From Candidatus Woesearchaeota archaeon (GTDB lineage: Archaea > Nanobdellota > Nanobdellia > Woesearchaeales > WJKL01), in contig WJKL01000093.1 in the NCBI GenBank assembly GCA_014729145.1, forward strand, positions 1 to 8,228: 8,228 bases of DNA, in the 5' to 3' direction. Made by a program: the position numbers and the translations under genes. Numbering within the stretch: position 1 is the first letter of the stretch; each line of letters begins with the position of its first letter. Below, in pieces: positions 5,178 through 8,228 of the stretch. The notes under the pieces were generated by a model. It saw only the letters and a list, made by a program, of their open reading frames with translations. It made no database searches and was not told where the DNA came from.

Positions 5178-8100
5178 GATTTTACAGTAAGAACAGAAAG
5201 AGGAAAAAAGACAAAACAATAGCTGCACCTGTTTTCAAAGGGCTTAATCTAAAACCTGTAAGAAAAGGAAATTCTTTCCTAAAAAATATGAATTTCAATA
5301 TATTTGTAGTTTCTATGATTTTTTTCATAATCTTGACAATAATCTATTTCTTAGTTCCAGGAATAACAGGTTATTTTACAGTAAAAGAAGGAATGATAGC
5401 TTATGAAGAAAATGTAAGCTGGATAATGGATTCTGAAGATGAATATAGCTTTAGCATAGATGAAAATCATTCATTATTTAACATAAGAAGCTTAAGATTA
5501 AGCGGAAGATATACAGGCAATGGAGCTGTTATGGCTTATCTTGAAACTTCAGACGGAAAAAGATTTTTGATATTTGATGATGAGATTATAATAGGGGAAG
5601 AGCTTTCTGGAGTTACTTCTTTATTTGTCGGCAGTGACCCGATGCCTGATGAGGCTGAACCGGATTACGAGACAGGTGATATAATAGAAGATATTGATAT
5701 GGATCAGAATGAAACAGAGGAAACAACCAAAGAAGAAGACAATGGATTAGTAGAAGATATTATTGAAGAGGTTGAAGAAAATATAACAGAAGAAGTAAAT
5801 ATTTCTGAAGAGAATACAACCGAGGTGATAAATACAACAGAGGAGACAAACTTAACTGAAGAAGTTAATCTCACTGAAGAAATCAACCTAACTGAAAATA
5901 TCACTGAATCTGCTGAACTGAATCTTACAAATATTACTGAAATTAATGATACTAATATATCTGAAACTAATATTACATCCAATATTTCCGGGGTTAATGC
6001 TACAGATAATTTTACTTACAATATTAGCAGGATTAATGCTACAAATATTTCTGAAATTAATATAACCAGTAATATTACTCTTAATATGACTAGAAATCTA
6101 ACCCCAAATATCAGCCAGTTAAATGTTACTAATGTTACTGGAGATGTGAATATCTCTGAGAATATCACAGAAGATTTTAATTTAACTGAGGAGGTCACAG
6201 AAGAAGCCAACATTACAAAAGAAGTTAATACTACTGAGGAAATTAACCTTACAGAAGAGATTGCTCCTTTGGGTATCTACAGAAATGTGAAGATCGAAGA
6301 TGCAGAGTTTCATCATGAATGGAAAAATGACTGGGGAATAATAACAGAGATTATCCTTACTGTTGAGAATGCTGAAAACAGATCTGTAGATATAAAATAT
6401 CTTGTATTAGATGTTGAAGGTTATGACGAGCCTTATGTTCTGGAAATACCTGTAGCAAAGGTTATAGAATCAGGAGAGGAAAAAGAAGTAACAATAAAAA
6501 CACATTTTTCATATGCTGAGGACAAGAAAAGAATAATTAGGGTAAGGATAAAGGACAGAGAAACAATGATTATGAATTCAAGGACAATGGTGTTTGATCC
6601 TAAAGAAGCAGAACAGATAAAAGAGCATGAATTTGAAACAATCTGCAGTGAAACATGTTTACTGCCTTCTGGTTTGAATGAGACTGAATATAAAATTGTA
6701 TTTGAGGTTGAATCTGGACTGCTGGAGATAAATAAGATTGATTATGTTCTTCATAATCTTTCTAAAGAGTTTAATGCTTCTGTAATTGATGGATTTTATA
6801 CCAAAGTAGAAGAAGATTCAAGCTATGACGCTGTGATAAATTCTGTAGAGCATAACAATGAAACTGATACTTTGAAAGTAAATTTCCATCATGATTCTGC
6901 AGAGTCGCTGCCAATTTTTATAAAAGGAAGAATCAAAAACTATACCTTGGATAAAAAGATGTCTTCTGCTGGGGAGATTGTAACTTTGACTGTATACAAA
7001 TGGAATAACAGAAGATTCAGAATTCTTGTTGGAAAACATACAGAAGCTTTTGAGTTTGGGCAGGCAAGAAAAATAAACATAACCTCTGCAGTAAAAGACG
7101 CAAAAAACCAGACTGTTGATGCGGATATAGAGATTGTAGACAGCCTTACAAATGAAACAAAAGCAGTAAAGCAAAGCGATGAGGCAACAGAATTAGATGA
7201 AGGAGAATACAACATAAAAGTAAAGCCTTCCAACCATCCTGTGAAGGGGATAGAGTTCAAAGACATGGAAGTTTATGAAGATTTTATAGAAAATATAAAT
7301 CTTGATGATATAAATGAGACAGAGAAAAACCTTACAGAATATATAGAGACATATGCTATAGATCCTACAAATTTAAATTTTACAAATGCTACTGTGACTG
7401 TAACAGCAAAAGGAACTAAGTTGTATAAATGCAAAGATTGGAATTTTACTGAACAGGAATGCTATGGAGAATGGATTTTATTTAAAGATGATTTGGTTCC
7501 TGGTGAGAATTATACATTTGAATTGACTCCTGAAGATCCTGGATTTAGAGAAACAATAACTGATTGTGCTGCTGAAGATGAGGCAGGCAAAGGAAGTTTT
7601 GGAGGCAGCTGTGATTATGCTGGTGGTTCAAGCCTTGAAAATGATGATGGAACAGTTGAAACCCATACTTATAATAAACAGGGTCAGGACAAATATGCTG
7701 GAGTAAGGATAGAAAGTCTAAATACAAGCGTTACCGAGTGCCAAAATATAACAGCTGTGCATATATGTTATGAATGGTGGACATCTGATGCAAATCCTAC
7801 AGACTGTGATATTAGTGTTGATGCAGACGGAGGAGCAAGCTTTACTGCTGTTACAACAGTCTGTCCGGGAACATCAGCAAATCCTGGAGTAACATGTACA
7901 GATGTAACTTCTCTTGAATCATGGAATTGTTCAAACTTCTTCGGAGCTTCAGGAACAAGAGCCAGGGCAAAATCAGAAAATGCAAGAGAAGATCCAGGAC
8001 CTCCCTCAACAGAAACAACAACATGGGATGTGCTTTATTTTAATGTGACTTATACTTCTAGCATTAATGATTCAAATTCAGCCCCAACAACTCCAACATC

Positions 8101-8228
8101 AATAACTTGTGATGGTGGAAGCTGCAACAGTACATTTAGTGATGATGTTGAAATAGAATGTTCTGGAAGTACTGATAATGAAAGTGATACTATAACTTAC
8201 AATGTATGGGCTTATTATAATAATTCAG
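5174..8228 (+). CDS. Giant membrane-anchored surface protein with glycosylated stalk (3' end outside window)
   Basis: An unbroken frame of 1018 codons runs from ATG at 5174 to the window end with no stop. Residues 1-40 are strongly basic, and 42-61 (NIFVVSMIFFIILTIIYFLV) are a membrane anchor, so the N-terminus is cytoplasmic and the bulk is outside. Residues 68-175 form a beta domain with a SLRLSGRYTGNGAVMAYLE strand pair, of a type I associate with Woesearchaeota-like surface proteins. Residues 179-360 are an acidic Asn/Thr/Glu stalk of N-x-S/T sequons. Ig-like beta domains follow at about 364-630 and 632-798. A cysteine-rich jelly-roll-like region spans 798-965 (C798, C813, C856, C865, C878, C897, C908, C919). 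A fibronectin-like repeat begins at 968 with APTTPTSITCDGGSC and continues off the window. Other cysteine pairs are C491/C495 and C753/C763. A stalked adhesin or envelope protein is likely. No catalytic motif is visible and the ligand is unknown. Confidence 0.9.
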   Translation, partial: MRFYSKNRKRKKDKTIAAPVFKGLNLKPVRKGNSFLKNMNFNIFVVSMIFFIILTIIYFLVPGITGYFTVKEGMIAYEENVSWIMDSEDEYSFSIDENHSLFNIRSLRLSGRYTGNGAVMAYLETSDGKRFLIFDDEIIIGEELSGVTSLFVGSDPMPDEAEPDYETGDIIEDIDMDQNETEETTKEEDNGLVEDIIEEVEENITEEVNISEENTTEVINTTEETNLTEEVNLTEEINLTENITESAELNLTNITEINDTNISETNITSNISGVNATDNFTYNISRINATNISEINITSNITLNMTRNLTPNISQLNVTNVTGDVNISENITEDFNLTEEVTEEANITKEVNTTEEINLTEEIAPLGIYRNVKIEDAEFHHEWKNDWGIITEIILTVENAENRSVDIKYLVLDVEGYDEPYVLEIPVAKVIESGEEKEVTIKTHFSYAEDKKRIIRVRIKDRETMIMNSRTMVFDPKEAEQIKEHEFETICSETCLLPSGLNETEYKIVFEVESGLLEINKIDYVLHNLSKEFNASVIDGFYTKVEEDSSYDAVINSVEHNNETDTLKVNFHHDSAESLPIFIKGRIKNYTLDKKMSSAGEIVTLTVYKWNNRRFRILVGKHTEAFEFGQARKINITSAVKDAKNQTVDADIEIVDSLTNETKAVKQSDEATELDEGEYNIKVKPSNHPVKGIEFKDMEVYEDFIENINLDDINETEKNLTEYIETYAIDPTNLNFTNATVTVTAKGTKLYKCKDWNFTEQECYGEWILFKDDLVPGENYTFELTPEDPGFRETITDCAAEDEAGKGSFGGSCDYAGGSSLENDDGTVETHTYNKQGQDKYAGVRIESLNTSVTECQNITAVHICYEWWTSDANPTDCDISVDADGGASFTAVTTVCPGTSANPGVTCTDVTSLESWNCSNFFGASGTRARAKSENAREDPGPPSTETTTWDVLYFNVTYTSSINDSNSAPTTPTSITCDGGSCNSTFSDDVEIECSGSTDNESDTITYNVWAYYNNS
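5708..6253 (+). repeat. Sequon-dense degenerate repeat (glycosylated stalk)
   Basis: These are residues 179-360 of the membrane protein. By hand count they contain 33 N-x-S/T sequons, about one per 5.5 residues. They are built on loose six-residue units such as NLTEEV, NLTEEI and NISEEN, with Glu-rich ends and a less acidic middle (about residues 250-320). The opposite strand stays partly open only because of this bias and codes for nothing convincing. Confidence 0.85.

Noticed and set aside
5704..6213. Minus-strand frames giving Ser/Val-rich repeats opposite the stalk
   Set aside because: The repetition is a mirror of the Asn-x-Thr/Glu repeat on the plus strand; no start signals are present.
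6818..7727. Minus-strand frames of 60-118 codons opposite the membrane protein
   Set aside because: They overlap each other and lie opposite a clear long gene; the Cys/Phe/Leu-rich products look like antisense translation, not real membrane proteins.

Overview
The window is AT-rich (about one third G+C by eye) and holds four genes in two divergent pairs that meet at a 190-base intergenic region (4709-4898). The likely source is an archaeon, most plausibly a DPANN-type lineage such as Woesearchaeota or Pacearchaeota. Three things point there: BRE/TATA-like promoters in both directions, first genes without a Shine-Dalgarno site, and a very large, Asn-X-Ser/Thr-rich membrane-anchored protein of a style I associate with those genomes. 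This assignment is inference; no rRNA or other marker gene is present.

Left arm (minus strand, 4708 down to 1 and beyond). A 54-residue ribbon-helix-helix-type protein comes first. It overlaps by four bases (ATGA) an unbroken reading frame of at least 1515 residues that leaves the window at base 1. The large protein has a signal peptide, four LamG/concanavalin-like domains, three copies of a flanking cassette with a paired-cysteine motif, and a final visible beta domain. That last domain looks like the one that precedes the catalytic part of sialate O-acetylesterase-type (SGNH/SASA) hydrolases, so an enzyme may follow just outside the window.

Right arm (plus strand, 4899 to 8228 and beyond). 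A basic 92-residue protein of unknown function comes first. It too overlaps by ATGA an unbroken frame of at least 1018 residues. That product has a cytoplasmic basic N-terminus, one membrane anchor, a small beta domain, a stalk with 33 N-glycosylation sequons in 182 residues, then several Ig-like and jelly-roll-like domains with many cysteines.

The two arms mirror each other: promoter, small cytoplasmic protein, GAGGTT ribosome binding site 11-12 bases before an ATGA overlap, then a giant exported protein. The simplest reading is a cell-surface locus for carbohydrate or host-surface binding, perhaps controlled by the ribbon-helix-helix protein acting on palindromic or tandem sites between the promoters. 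No RNA genes, mobile elements, CRISPR arrays or terminators were seen. Both large genes run off the window, so their ends and full domain content are unknown.
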